From NCBI GenBank assembly GCA_963761975.1, contig CAVXIR010000004.1, positions 1,550,001-1,614,000 on the forward strand: a DNA stretch of 64,000 nucleotides. The letters run 5' to 3'. Each line of letters opens with the position of its first letter. Position 1 is the first letter of the stretch. Below, piece after piece: positions 1-11,429 of the stretch. Position numbers and translations under genes: made by a program. The notes beneath the pieces are model-generated. The model had not been told where the DNA came from and ran no database searches. It saw only the letters and a program-made list of their open reading frames with translations. Source of the stretch: JAMQPK01 sp963761975. Lineage in GTDB: Bacteria > Acidobacteriota > Vicinamibacteria > Vicinamibacterales > JAMQPK01.

Positions 1-125
1 AATCAGATCCATGGATCATCACAGGTCCTCGCGACCGGTGATGGTCAATTCGACGATGGACGAATTGTGTTTTCGAATCGCGGCACACACGGGTTGTACT
101 CGTCGTTCGATTGGCGGGTTAGCGG

Positions 126-791
126 ATGAGCGGACACATCCATCTGAGCAACACATCGTTTCTGCAGGCAGCCGTCATGTGGCAAGTGATGATGATCGGC
201 ATGATGGCGCCGGTCGCAGCGCCGTGGATGCGCGCTGCCGTCACGTTCGTCGACGCGCATTCCGCTTATGCGCGGTTTACACAAAGCGCGATGTTTGCCA
301 GCGGGTATCTGGTCATTTGGACTGCCTACAGTGGGCTTGCCGCAGCCACACAAGTGGCGCTCGCCAGTGCACACCTTCTTGGCGAGGAAGGTGCGTTGCA
401 GCGGCCGCTTGCCGGCGCACTGCTCATCGTCGCCGGTCTCTTTCAGTTCTCATCACTCAAGCGCGCGTGCCTCGAGCACTGCCGGAATCCGCTGACCTAC
501 TTCCTCACACATTGGCGATCCGGTTCGCCGAGCCTCTTCCACATGGGAATGTCACACGGCATGTACTGTGTGGCGTGCTGCTGGGCGTTGATGGCCACGG
601 CGTTCGCTGTGGGCGTGATGAATCTCGCGTGGATGGGCGTCATCATGCTGTTGGCGTGTGCCGAGCAGATTCTTCCGTGGGGAAAGTGGATTGCGGCCAC
701 GGTTGGGGTGGGGTTGATTGCCTGGGGTCTGCGGCTGGGCTTATCTGGGTATCTCACGACGATCGAATCGGCCGTGCCGTGGCCCATTTGA
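126..791 (+). CDS. DUF2182 family integral membrane protein
   Basis: About 221 residues with five or six hydrophobic helices. It carries the hallmarks of the DUF2182 'predicted metal-binding integral membrane protein' family: a first helix with WQVMMIGMMAP, a middle LKRACLEHCRNPL segment, and the GMYCVACCWALM helix rich in Cys and Met. The family role is not established; metal binding is the usual suggestion. An in-frame TAG lies at 120-122, so the frame cannot extend upstream. Family members often carry one more N-terminal helix, so this copy may be slightly short. It is transcribed away from the left edge of the window with no obvious partner. Confidence 0.8.
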   Translation: MSGHIHLSNTSFLQAAVMWQVMMIGMMAPVAAPWMRAAVTFVDAHSAYARFTQSAMFASGYLVIWTAYSGLAAATQVALASAHLLGEEGALQRPLAGALLIVAGLFQFSSLKRACLEHCRNPLTYFLTHWRSGSPSLFHMGMSHGMYCVACCWALMATAFAVGVMNLAWMGVIMLLACAEQILPWGKWIAATVGVGLIAWGLRLGLSGYLTTIESAVPWPI

Positions 792-969
792 GCAGTAGAA
801 GCATGGTTTCTTCGCGCATCCCCGCGTGATGCGCGTCCTCGGGTCTTCCGATGGCTACGGCGATCCCTTTCTCAGCGCCGAGTTGAAAAAATAGGATTAG
901 AGTAGGTGACGGGGCGAAGAGTCTGTTGGCATCTCCGAAGGCGCCCGAGCGCATGCAGGAGGATTTTCC

Positions 970-2010
970 ATGGCAACTGAAGTTGCATCCGTGTCGCCCA
1001 CTATGGCCGTATTCCAGGTCCTCTCAGGCTTTTGGTCTGCGCGCGCGGTATATATCGCCGCCAAGTTGGGTCTTGCGGATCTCGTGAAAGATGAGCCAAA
1101 AACCGCTGCTGAATTGGCCGTGCTCACGGGAACGCACGCGCCATCCTTGTATCGCGTGTTGCGAGCCCTGGCCAGCATCGGTTGGTTCGAGGAAGATGCC
1201 AGCGGGCGTTTTGGGCCAACGCCGCTGACGGTAGGTCTGCAGACCGGCGTTCCAGGCTCGCTACGCTTCCTCGCGATGACAGAACTGGGAGAAGAGCATT
1301 ATCCCGCATGGGGCGATCTCTTGTTCAGCGTCAAAACCGGCAAGCTCGCGTTCAACCAGGTTTTTGGAATGGCGAACTGGGAGTTTTGGGCCAGCCATCC
1401 CGAGAACGCTCAGATATTCAATCAGGCCATGTCCGAAGTGACTGCGGTCCTCGAACCCGCAGTACTGGAGGCCCTTGATCTTTCGGGTTTCAAGAGAATT
1501 GTCGATATCGGCGGTGGCAAGGGGACGCTGATGACCTCGATTCTGCGTGCCTATCCGAACGCATGCGGTGTCGTGATCGATCTGCCTCACGTGATCGAAC
1601 AGGGCAGACCGCTTATCAACGATCAAGGGTTGAGTGCCCGTTGCGAACTGGTGGCCGGTGACTTTTTTGAACGTGTGCCCGAAGGAGGCGACGCGTACAT
1701 CTTGAAATGGGTCATTCACGATTGGGACGATGAGCGCAGCATTGCGATTCTCAAGAACTGCCACCGCGGCATGGCGCCCGACGGCAAGCTTTTCGTGATT
1801 GAAGCCGTCATCCCGTCGGGCGGTGAGCCGTTCTTTCACAAGTTCATGGACCTGAACATGCTCGTGATGACAGGTGGCCGCGAGCGCACCGAAACGGAAT
1901 ATCGAGCACTCTTCGAAAAGGCCGGCTTCCATCTGAATCGCATCAGGTCAACGCCCACGGAAGTCGCTGTGCTCGAAGGCGTGCGCCGGACGGGTGCCGA
2001 AACGCAATGA
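970..2010 (+). CDS. SAM-dependent O-methyltransferase (PF00891 family)
   Basis: 346 residues with the two-part layout of hydroxyneurosporene/acetylserotonin-type O-methyltransferases. The N-terminal winged-helix dimerisation domain (about residues 10-95) has the LADLVKDEPKTAAELA segment. The C-terminal Rossmann domain has the SAM-binding glycine motif VDIGGGKG near residue 177 and the KWVIHDWDDE motif near residue 246, whose His is the catalytic base in this family. An AGGAGG ribosome site sits about seven bases before the ATG. It probably methylates a hydroxyl of a small aromatic or polyketide substrate; nothing nearby identifies that substrate, and the gene appears monocistronic. Confidence 0.88.
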   Translation: MATEVASVSPTMAVFQVLSGFWSARAVYIAAKLGLADLVKDEPKTAAELAVLTGTHAPSLYRVLRALASIGWFEEDASGRFGPTPLTVGLQTGVPGSLRFLAMTELGEEHYPAWGDLLFSVKTGKLAFNQVFGMANWEFWASHPENAQIFNQAMSEVTAVLEPAVLEALDLSGFKRIVDIGGGKGTLMTSILRAYPNACGVVIDLPHVIEQGRPLINDQGLSARCELVAGDFFERVPEGGDAYILKWVIHDWDDERSIAILKNCHRGMAPDGKLFVIEAVIPSGGEPFFHKFMDLNMLVMTGGRERTETEYRALFEKAGFHLNRIRSTPTEVAVLEGVRRTGAETQ

Positions 2011-2241
2011 CCCTGGGCTGATTCGAGGCCGCCAAGCAGGCTCCCTTCCCCTGCGGCACGCGCAGGCGGCCGGATCACGGTACATCGCTGCACTCAAAGC
2101 GACGAAGAGCCAACTTAACCTGGTAGGGCGTTCGATACATGGACGACTAATCCCACAACCGCACGCTCGGATGGTCGCAGCCAAGGCACGCCGCCTGTTT
2201 TTCGGTGCATGTCTGGCAGCCATCTTGATAGAACCACCATC

Positions 2242-4663
2242 ATGCAGGATCTGAAGTTCGCCCTTCGCGCATTCGTCAGGGCACCCGGAGCGTCGGGCCT
2301 GATTGTCATGACGCTCGCGGTGGCGATAGCGGCGGCCACCATCATCGCAAGCACCATCGACATGGTGTGGCGTTTCATTCCCGCGGTGCGCACCGACCGC
2401 CTGGTGTTTGTCGCGTCCACCGATCCAAAGCTCGAGCAATCGCCGCAAGGTGTGGCGGACGGAGTGGCCAGAACGGGCGTGTCGATTCCCGACCTGGTTG
2501 ATTTGACTGCCCGCACGAGCACCTTTGAGGCGTTTGCCGGCTTCACATTTCAAAGCGCCGTTTTGACGGGTCTCGACGCGCCCTCGCGCATCTCCACCGT
2601 TCGAACCACGCAAAACCTCTTGCAGGTCTGGGGAGTCCAGCCGCAGATGGGCCGCACGTTCAGCGCCGACGAGGCGACGGCGGGCCGCGAGCGCGTGGCC
2701 ATCCTCAGCCACGCCTTCTGGCAAAACCAGCTCGCCGGCGCAAGCGACGCGATCGGCAGGACACTGACGATCGACGGCCATCCGCACGCCATCGTCGGAG
2801 TGCTGCCATCGGCGACCGCAACGGGCATGTTCACAGACATCGACGTCATGCTGCCGATCGTGCTCGACCGCGAGCGTGCGCAGCGCGACGACCGCAGGCT
2901 GTATGTCACCGGCGTGCTGAAGCCCGGTGTGCCACGCGAGCAGGCCGAGGCCGATCTCTTTGCGGCAGCACGTCAGCTGCAGACCGACTATCCGCGCACC
3001 AACGCACGAATCGGGGCCGTCGTGCGGCCTCTTATCGAGATGCTCGGCACCAACATTACGGCCGTCGGTACTGCTGCTCTCGCTCGTCGCGGTGATGGTG
3101 GTCTGCATCGCGTGCGCGAACGTATCGAGCATCATCCTCGCGCATGTCGCCACGCGACGTCGCGAGCTGGCCGTCCGCGCGGCACTCGGGGCGGGCCGCC
3201 TCCATCAGATCCGCCAGTTCATGATCGAGAGCCTCGTCACGTCGGCGGCCGCGGGCGCCGTCGGGGTGTTTCTCGCCTGGTGGGGCCTCGTTGCGGTTCG
3301 ATTCGCCAGTGCGGGAGCCGAAGGCTTCCGCGATATGAGCCTGAACGGGCCCGTCCTCGCCGTTAGCGCCGCGCTGACGTTGCTCGCACCCCTCGGGTTT
3401 GCCCTGCTGCCGGCCGTGCGCATGTCGAAGCCCGATATGGAAGAGCTGCGCCAAGGCAATCGTGGCGCCGAAACGCGGATTGGCCGGCGGCTGCGCGAAT
3501 CACTCGTCGTCGCACAGGTGGCACTGGCGCTCATCCTGATGACGCAGGTTGCGTTGATCGGGCGCACCACGTGGCGCCTGCATTACATGGATTTGGGATT
3601 CGAGAGCGCGCAGGTGCTGACGCTGCGAATGAGCCTGGCCGAAGCCGGCTATCCCAACTCTGCCGCCGCGCACGACTTCTACACGCGCGCGATCGAGCGC
3701 ATTCGGGCACTCCCCGGCGTCGCCGGTGTCGGTACGATCGACCGGCTCCCGGTTGCCGATCGCCTGTCGCGCGTCCATTTCGTGATTCAAAGCAGGCCCG
3801 TGCCTCCACCAGAATCGCAACCCCAGGCGGCCACCGCCGCCATCAGCAGCGAGTACCTGCAGACGATGCGCATTCCGATTGTCCGCGGGCGGGGCTTCGT
3901 TCGCGCCGATTTCGGCAATGCGCCGCCGGTCGCCCTGGTCAGCCGCGAAGCGGCGCGGCAGTACTGGCCGGGCGAGAGTCCGATTGGACAGCGCATCGCG
4001 TTTGCCGACAATCAAACGGAATGGCTCGACGTGGTGGGCATCGCCGACGATGTCAGGAATACAGGGTTCGCGCGGGCCTTGACACCCCAGGTGTATGTGA
4101 CGAGCTCGTGGCGGCCCGAGCGTGCGACCGCGTTCGTGGTTCGCAGCGCCGGAGTCGATCCCGTTGCGCTCGCGCCGTCCATCCGCCGCGAGCTTGCACA
4201 GCTCGACAAGACCCAACCGGTGTACGACATCAAGAGCATGCAGCGGCAGCTCGCCGACGATTTGGGTGGAACGTATCTGTTCACCGGCATGCTCGGCGTG
4301 TTCGCCATCGTCGCTCTGCTTCTCGCCGCCGCGGGTGTGTACGGCCTCGTCTCGTTTTCGGTGAGCCAGCGCACGCGCGAGATTGGGGTTCGCATGGCAC
4401 TTGGCGCCCGCCCGGCATCGATTCTCGGAATGGTCGCCGCGCGGGGAAGCTTGCCGATCGTGATCGGCGCCGTCATCGGGTCGGCCGGAGCCGCTGCGCT
4501 CGCGTTGGTGACATCGCAGGCGCTTCCCATCGTTGATCTGGGGGATCCCTTCGCCTATATCGTCGTCGCCGTGCCCGTGGTCGCCGTTGCGCTCATCGCC
4601 ACCTGCGTTCCTGCGCGGCGCGCGACACGGGTGGACCCGCTACTCGCCCTGAGAGCGGAGTGA
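2242..4663 (+). pseudogene. ADOP-type ABC transporter permease, frame broken near 3058
   Basis: The protein starts MQDLKFALRAFVRAP, the usual ADOP N-terminus. It continues with a transmembrane helix, a MacB-type periplasmic domain, a first FtsX block (CIACANVSSIILAHVATRR), a second periplasmic domain and a second FtsX block ending ARRATRVDPLLALRAE. Reading frame 1 carries residues up to about 3058 and frame 2 carries the rest to 4663. Removing one base (the A after the ATT of TNI) joins them into an uninterrupted product of about 806 residues. Such permeases lack a fused or adjacent ATPase, and none is encoded here. Their substrate is unknown. A GTG further upstream (2209) is in frame, but 2242 fits the family start. 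Confidence 0.82.
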
Positions 4664-4690
4664 CCGATAGGCGCAGGAGTGATCTGTTGA

Positions 4691-7413
4691 TTATTTGGCG
4701 CCCGCCAACACCGGCCAATTGACGCGCACGCTGATGGGTGTGGACCTCGCACCCTCGATCGGCACTGTCAGCAGGAACCGCTCTCCGTCTGGCGCCACGT
4801 CATAGGGAAACAGCACGCCGCCGACCGGCAGAGGGACTGGCAGCGGCGTTTGAATCTGCAGCGTCGGCTTCTGAATACTGAAGTCCGGGGTGGTGGTCAC
4901 GGACACGCCGATGAGCCGTCCTTTCAGATCGAGATAGAACAACTCGCGCCCGTCGCGGCGCCACCGCGGGGCCGACCCTCCCTCGGTGGAGATCTGCCAG
5001 CGGCCGCGGCTCGGATCGGGAAACGGCTGCACGATCACTTCGTTCTTGCCCGACTCGTTCGACGTGAACGCCAGGAACCGGCCGTTCGGCGACAACGACG
5101 CTTCGTTCTCGTTGAACTCGCCATTGCGGTACGGAAACGGCTTGCGGTCGCCGGTCAGCGGCAGCCCCCACAGGTTCCATCGACCGTTCTGTCCCTGCTT
5201 GGCAAACACCAGCGTGCTCCCGTCGGCCGACCAGTCGCGGGGAGAGTGCTGTACGCCATTCTCACGATCGAGAATCGGCTGCTCCACCGTCGCTCCGTTC
5301 GAGGGCTTTTGGTACAGACCGGCCTCAGACGTGTCCTGCCCCCCGAGCGCGCGGTGCGAATCGAACACCACTCTGGTCCCGTCGGGCGACCACACCGGAG
5401 CATGGTCGACCGACGGGTGCGTCGTCAGCCTCGTCGTGGCGCGGCGATCGAAGTCGTAGATAAAGATGTCGGGAGGCATGCCTTCGGTGAAGACAATCTG
5501 CCTGCCGCTCGGCGACAACTTCAAGCCGGGCGTCATCTGAAAATCGACATCGGTGGCCCTGACGGTCTTGCCGGTGCGATCCATCCAGAGCAGCTGGCGA
5601 GTGGGCGTTTCGTCGCCCGGTGCCCGGTAGACGAGCGTCCCCGTGTCGGACACGGAAACGGCGGCAATCTCTCCGGTCACCTTGGCCACCCGCACGTCGA
5701 GCGCCACCGCATCGCCGGCGAACTGCAGGCGATCGGCATCGAACGGCTGGGCCACGAGCGCATCGCCACGCAGGAACAGCAGGTGCCCCTGCGCGTACAC
5801 CGCGTTCGATTCGGCCGTCATCAGCCGCGTGCGCGACGGCGAATCGAGCGAGCCGATGAAAATCGCACGATTCTCCGGCTTCGGGTTGCTCCAGGCGAGA
5901 TAGAGAAAGTGCTTGCCGTCGGGAAGGAACACGGGCGCGTCGTGGTACGTCTCCTCGAGCGACTTGTCGCGTTCGCTCACCGCAGCGACCTCGCCGCCGG
6001 ATGCCGAGATCCTGCGCAGCCCATGATCGTTGCTGCCGAAGACAATGACGTTGTCGCGATTCCAGGTCGCCCCACCCATCTGTCCGCCGAGCGGCGTCAG
6101 CGTTTGCGGCGGCCCGCCCGTCACGTCGATTTTCTTCAGATTTCCGTCTGCCGCGAACACGATGAACCGGCTGTCGGGAGACCACGCCGGCCACACGGAC
6201 TGCGGCGCGGCATTCTCGGTACCAGGCAACAGGCGCGCAGTCGGCGAATCGAGCGCGCGAATCCAGACGCCTTCGCGGCCATCCGGCGCCGCCGCGGCAA
6301 ACGCCACCCGGCGGCCGTCGGGCGAGACGGAGAAGTCGCTGACGAAGCGCATCTGCGTCACCGGTATCTCGAAGCGCACTTCTGCAGGCGGCGGAGGCGA
6401 CGGACGGCTGTAATACGCCGCACCACCCGCAATCGCAGCGGCGACGACGGCGGCAGCCCACGCAGCGCGTTCCCACCGCGGCGGTGCGGCCACTGATGTG
6501 GCCTGCGCGATCTCGGGAGCACCCGTCAACGCTTCATCGATTTCCAGGCGAGCCACCTCGATGCCCGACAGGCGCTCGCGCCGGTCCTTCGCGAAACAAC
6601 GGCGCAACAGACGACGGACGGCCGGCGGAACGGAAACGGGAATGGCACGCAGGTCGACGTCCCGCTCGAGCACGCGTGCGAGAACGTCGGTCACGTCGTC
6701 TCCATCGAACGCGCGGCGACCGGTCAGCATCTCGTAGAGCACGCAGCCGAAGGCCCAGATGTCGGTTCGCCTGTCGACTGCCTTACCCCGCGCCTGCTCC
6801 GGGCTCATGTAGGCGGCGGTACCCAGGATGATGCCCGCGCCGGTCAGGAGCGCCGGCGACGTGATCGTCGGCGACATCGAGAGCGCGGCGGGATTGGCGG
6901 GCGTACCGCGGCCGTACCTGTGGTTCCGGCCGGGTCCATCGCTTTTGCCAGGCCGAAGTCCAGCACCTTCACGGTGCCGTCCGGCCGAACTTTGATATTG
7001 GCGGGCTTGAGATCCCGATGCACGATGCCGAGCTCGTGCGCCGTTTCCAGCGCTTCGGCAATCTGCCGGGCAATGCGAAGTGCTTCATTGACCGGAATCG
7101 GCCCTTGCGCGATGCGGTCGGCAAGCGTCGGGCCTTCGACCAGCTCCATCACGAGGGCGCGGGTGTGATCCGCTTTCTCCAGCCCGTAGATCTGCGCGAT
7201 GTTGGGATGGTTCAGTGCGGCGAGCGTCTTCGCCTCGCGCTCGAAGCGCGCCAACCGATCGGGGTCACGGGCAAAGGTGTCGGGAAGGATCTTGATGGCG
7301 ACCGGGCGATCGAGGTTCGGATCGAGCGCTCGATAGACTTCGCCCATCCCGCCTCTCCCGATTTCGGCGGCGATTTCGTACGGGCCGATTCGAGAGCCAG
7401 ACGTCAAGGCCAC
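4691..7413 (-). pseudogene. Ser/Thr protein kinase with TolB-like propeller, frame broken near 6905
   Basis: The N-terminal part (7413 down to about 6905) is a Hanks-type kinase domain. It has the glycine loop GRGGMGEVYRA, the Lys in VAIKILP, the catalytic loop VHRDLKPANIKV and DFGLAKAM. One base appears to be missing near 6905. The next frame resumes with the activation-segment end GTAAYMSPEQARG and the DIWAFGCVLYEML helix. A single transmembrane helix follows (AAWAAAVVAAAIAGGAAYY), then a long WD40/TolB-like propeller with repeated 'SPDGR' turns. The layout is a cytoplasmic kinase with an extracytoplasmic sensor propeller, common in Acidobacteriota. It closely resembles the intact kinase at 14923-17550. 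Its signal and targets cannot be read from the sequence. Confidence 0.85.
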
Positions 7414-7572
7414 GGTATCGGCGCCAATTATAGTGGATGAATTTCGCGCTCAGGCCGCCGACGACCGAATCAGCTCCAACGGCCACCTTCCTTGCACCGA
7501 CGAAAGAGTGCATGCATAATCCCCTTTACTTCCAGGTGTTTGGACGGATACGGTGAGGCCAAGGAGGATCCG

Positions 7573-8193
7573 ATGCGGCGCGGACAGTGTGCGAAGAGTC
7601 TTACGCTGGCGATGACCGTTGTGGCAATCTCGACATCCGGGTGCGGACAGCCGTCAACACCGGAACCCGCTGCTGCGCCACCAGCCGCTGCGCCAGCACC
7701 TGCCAGTGCTCCGGCACAAACGCCGGTCGAGCGCGGCAAGTATCTCGTGACGCTCGGTGGCTGCCATGATTGCCATTCGCCGAAAGTGTTCGCGAGCGGC
7801 ATGCCAGAGCCCGATCCAGCACGTCTGCTCTCGGGTCATCCCGCCAGCGAGAAGGTTCCTCGAATACCGGCCGGCGTGATTTCACCCACTGGATGGGCGG
7901 CCTTGAGTGGAAGCCACTTTACAATGTGGGCGGGACCATGGGGCGTGAGCTTCACGGCAAACCTCACGCCAGATCAGGCGACCGGTCTTGGAAGCTGGAC
8001 CGAAGAGATGTTCATGAAAGCGATTCGTACAGGCAAGCATCAAGGAGAGGGGCGCCCGATTCTCCCTCCGATGCCGTGGACGATGTACCGTCAGATGACC
8101 GATGACGACTTGAAAGCCGTGTTCGCCTACTTACGGAGCTTGCCGCCGATCAACAACCCAGTACCGGAACCGATTCCTCCGGCGGCGAAGTGA
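7573..8193 (+). CDS. Lipoprotein-like monohaem c-type cytochrome
   Basis: 206 residues. The ATG at 7573 is preceded by AAGGAGG. An N-terminal signal with a lipobox-like STSGCGQP suggests a lipid anchor. A Pro/Ala linker follows, then a haem site GGCHDCHSP (CxxCH, near residue 60). Candidate Met axial ligands lie in the C-terminal half (MPWTMYRQMTDDDLKAVFAYLRSLPP), the typical end of a class I cytochrome c domain. It would shuttle electrons in the periplasm. Its stop codon overlaps the start of the cupredoxin-like gene by one base, so the two are probably co-translated and may exchange electrons. Confidence 0.85.
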   Translation: MRRGQCAKSLTLAMTVVAISTSGCGQPSTPEPAAAPPAAAPAPASAPAQTPVERGKYLVTLGGCHDCHSPKVFASGMPEPDPARLLSGHPASEKVPRIPAGVISPTGWAALSGSHFTMWAGPWGVSFTANLTPDQATGLGSWTEEMFMKAIRTGKHQGEGRPILPPMPWTMYRQMTDDDLKAVFAYLRSLPPINNPVPEPIPPAAK

Positions 8194-9026
8194 TGCGACT
8201 CGGCCTGCCTGTTCTCGCTCTCATGCTCGCGACGGCGAGCGCATGTGGAAGACCGAACGAGCCCGCCGAATCAGGTGCGGGACCGGCATCCCAGTCGTCG
8301 ATCAAAGCGAAGCCGGCGTCGGGCCGTATCCGCGGCGTTGTTCGGTTCGACGGTGCCGTGCCAGAGGCCGTTCGCCAACCGAACACGAAAGATACCAACG
8401 TATGCGCGTCCAGCGTCTCGCTGACCCGCCTGTCGCTTGGCCCAGACAACGGCGTACGTCATGCCTTCGTGTATCTGGACGACGCGCCGTACGACGGGCC
8501 GGCGCTCGCCCCCACCTCTGTCCTCGTCGATCAGCAGCAGTGTGAGTACGCGCCGACCTCAATGGCCATCGCAGCGGGGACGACGATCGATATCGTCAAC
8601 AGCGATCCGATTCTGCATAACGTGCACGCACGGGGGAGCACTCCCGAAGGGCCGATGACCATCTTCAATATCGCCCAGCCGATCCGGGGGCTCCGCTCGA
8701 CGGTCGATATTTCCACAGCCAAGCCGGGCATCGTCACGCTCTCCTGTGAAGCGGGGCATCCGTGGATGCGAGCGCACTTGTTCGTGGCATCACATCCCTA
8801 CGTGGCTGTCACGAACGAGACGGGAGAATTCGTCATCGACAATGTGCCGCCGGGGACGTACCCGGTCAAGATGTGGCACGAAGGCGTCAGAGTCGAACGC
8901 ATCATCGAAAGCCTGCAGCGGTACGAATATGAGCCGCCTTATGCCGTGTCGAAGGAAGTCACCGTCCCGCCCACCGGGGAGGCGATCGTCAACTTCGCGC
9001 TCTCGCTACGCCACGCGGGAAGCTGA
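8193..9026 (+). CDS. Cupredoxin-like lipoprotein with carboxypeptidase-regulatory-like domain
   Basis: About 277 residues. The signal peptide has a lipobox-like ATASACG. The central domain has the pattern of a type 1 copper fold: one His in ILHNVHARG and a loop CEAGHPWM supplying Cys, His and Met as candidate ligands. The Cys-x3-His-x2-Met spacing is tighter than in plastocyanin. The C-terminal part (VTNETGEFVIDNVPPGTYPVKMWHEG) matches the beta-sandwich carboxypeptidase regulatory-like fold. The ATG at 8193 shares a base with the cytochrome stop codon, giving a likely two-gene redox unit. Copper binding is inferred from the motif only. Confidence 0.75.
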   Translation: MRLGLPVLALMLATASACGRPNEPAESGAGPASQSSIKAKPASGRIRGVVRFDGAVPEAVRQPNTKDTNVCASSVSLTRLSLGPDNGVRHAFVYLDDAPYDGPALAPTSVLVDQQQCEYAPTSMAIAAGTTIDIVNSDPILHNVHARGSTPEGPMTIFNIAQPIRGLRSTVDISTAKPGIVTLSCEAGHPWMRAHLFVASHPYVAVTNETGEFVIDNVPPGTYPVKMWHEGVRVERIIESLQRYEYEPPYAVSKEVTVPPTGEAIVNFALSLRHAGS

Positions 9027-9073
9027 CGACTGGCTTCATTCGCCGAGAGCCGTGAGTTGCTAGAATCTGTCGG

Positions 9074-9829
<756 letters not shown>

Positions 9830-9887
9830 CCGTGGACCGGGGCGGACGCGCTCGTTCGTGGGTGGCGTGTTCGGTCTCGGGCAGGCC

Positions 9888-10659
9888 ATGTGGACAACTA
9901 TCGCGTTCATCGGTACGGCCGTCTTCTTCGCCGGCTTGATGCTGGCGCAGCTCCGGCACCAGCGCTGGGCGCGGCGGCTGCCTGCGCTCGAGGCGCTCGC
10001 TGCACCGGCAGGGCCGGGGGGCTCGCCGACCACTGCCGTGCGCTGCTCGGTGATCGTGGCGGCGCGCGATGAGGAAGCACGCCTCGAAGCGACGATGCGT
10101 CATCTGCTCGCGCAGCGGCATGTCGCACTCGAGGTGATCGTCGTTAACGATCGATCGCGCCTGCGGTTGCTACGAGGCCCTGCGTTTGACGATCGTGGAC
10201 GACATCAAGCTGGGCCTGCTCCTGCATCGCGCCGGAAAGCGAACGCGCGCGTTCCTCGGCGGGGCCGACGTGGAGTGCCACTGGGGCACGACCGTGCCGC
10301 GCATGATCAGGATCATGGAGAAGAACTATTTCGCCGCGGTCGATTTCAGAGTGGCCCCGGTGGTGGCGGGCGCAATGGTGTTCACGCTGATATCGGCCAC
10401 GTGCATCCTCGGACTCTGGACGAGAACCGCCGCCGGAATCGCCGCAGGGCTCGCGCCGTGGTTGTTGGCCCTTCCAGCCGCTGTCTTCGGTCGGCGATTG
10501 GGATGGTCTCCCGCCAGTGCGGCCATCACGCCGCTGTTGTACCCGGTGTTGTTCTTCGCGGTCGTGAACTCAGCCGTCGTCACGCTTCGGCAGGGCGGCG
10601 TCCGCTGGCGCGATACGTTCTATTCGCTCGACACCTTGCGCAGGGGCAACGTGCAGTAA
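9888..10659 (+). pseudogene. Family 2 glycosyltransferase with internal deletion
   Basis: The N-terminal part (from ATG 9888) is a signal-anchor helix followed by a GT2 start: CSVIVAARDEEARLEATMRHLL and LEVIVVNDRS. The C-terminal part in another frame (about 10160-10659) begins GCYEALRLTIVDDIKLGLLLHRAGKR, the QxxRW-side half of hopene/ceramide-type GT2 enzymes, and ends in three transmembrane helices. The segment between, which normally holds the DxD metal site and the acceptor region (roughly 120-140 residues in relatives), is absent. The join near 10155-10160 also changes frame. The product should be non-functional unless the assembly collapsed here. Intact relatives act on membrane lipid or polysaccharide acceptors. 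Confidence 0.75.
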
Positions 10660-10671
10660 CGTGGTAAGTGT

Positions 10672-10705
10672 CATGGCAGATCGCAGATGGCTGATGGCAG
10701 AGCTG
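10672..10705. repeat. GGCAGAT short intergenic repeat
   Basis: A cluster of imperfect copies of (T)GGCAGAT/GATGGCAGA follows the broken glycosyltransferase. The same word family forms an inverted repeat at 58008-58080. No coding function is seen. Confidence 0.5.
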
Positions 10706-10874
10706 CGGTCATAGAGGTTCGTCGTCCTGGGATTCGCAGGACGTGCGACGTGAGCCGGCACGCCCGCGCTTAGGGGAATCCCGCTCTCATTCCGCTTCGT
10801 CCACGCAGCCGTTTAGCGGCCTAGTGAACCGTTCCAGCCTGGGCGGTGTCTTGCTCAATGGAAACGATGATCCG

Positions 10875-11429
10875 ATGTCCGACAAGGCGATTCGCGTATC
10901 CGGCGCGCTCGTAGCGGTGGACGAGCACCTGGAGCAGGAATTTGAAGCCCGATTGGTCGAGTCATCTACCCTGGCCTTTCGTGTCGCCTTTGGCGTTCTG
11001 AGGCACCGGGAGGACTCCGAAGATGTTGCTCAAGAGGCACTTAGCAAGGCGTACAGAAACTTCCGACAGTTACGGGATCGCACCCGTTTTCGTGCCTGGC
11101 TGGTCCGGATGGTCTGGCGTCTCGCGATCAACCGGCAGCGCTCGAACCGGCGGCAGATACAGCGAGAGCAGGTCCCACTGTCGATGTCGACGCCCGCATC
11201 ACCAGCAGCCACGGACGAGACTCTGCTGGCTCAAGAGCGGGCACGCCAACTATGGTCGGCGATCGACGCACTTCCTGAGAAGCTTCGGGTCGTCATCGTG
11301 CTCGCTGGCATCGAGGGCCATGACATCCGCGAAGTGGCCCAACTGCTAGGGCTCCCGGATGGCACGGTGAAGTCGCGGTTGTTTCTGGGGCGCCAGCGTT
11401 TGAAGGAGCTTTTGCAATGGACGAGCTAG
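10875..11429 (+). CDS. RNA polymerase ECF-type sigma-70 factor
   Basis: 184 residues from the ATG at 10875. Region 2 contains LVESSTLAFRVAFGVLRHREDSED and the adjoining VAQEALSKAY/FRAWLVRMVWRLAIN. Region 4 contains LPEKLRVVIVLAGIEGHDIREVAQLLG followed by the helix-turn-helix LPDGTVKSRLFLGRQRLKELL. It overlaps the next gene by 13 bases, so translation is coupled to the putative anti-sigma factor. A longer reading to 10743 has no family support. Target promoters are not evident, though the sigma gene itself and the VWFA gene region are candidates. Confidence 0.9.
   Translation: MSDKAIRVSGALVAVDEHLEQEFEARLVESSTLAFRVAFGVLRHREDSEDVAQEALSKAYRNFRQLRDRTRFRAWLVRMVWRLAINRQRSNRRQIQREQVPLSMSTPASPAATDETLLAQERARQLWSAIDALPEKLRVVIVLAGIEGHDIREVAQLLGLPDGTVKSRLFLGRQRLKELLQWTS

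Noticed and set aside
4850..6496. A 548-codon plus-strand open frame opposite the broken kinase
   Set aside because: Composition is Arg/His-rich with no recognisable motif, while the minus strand encodes clear propeller repeats.
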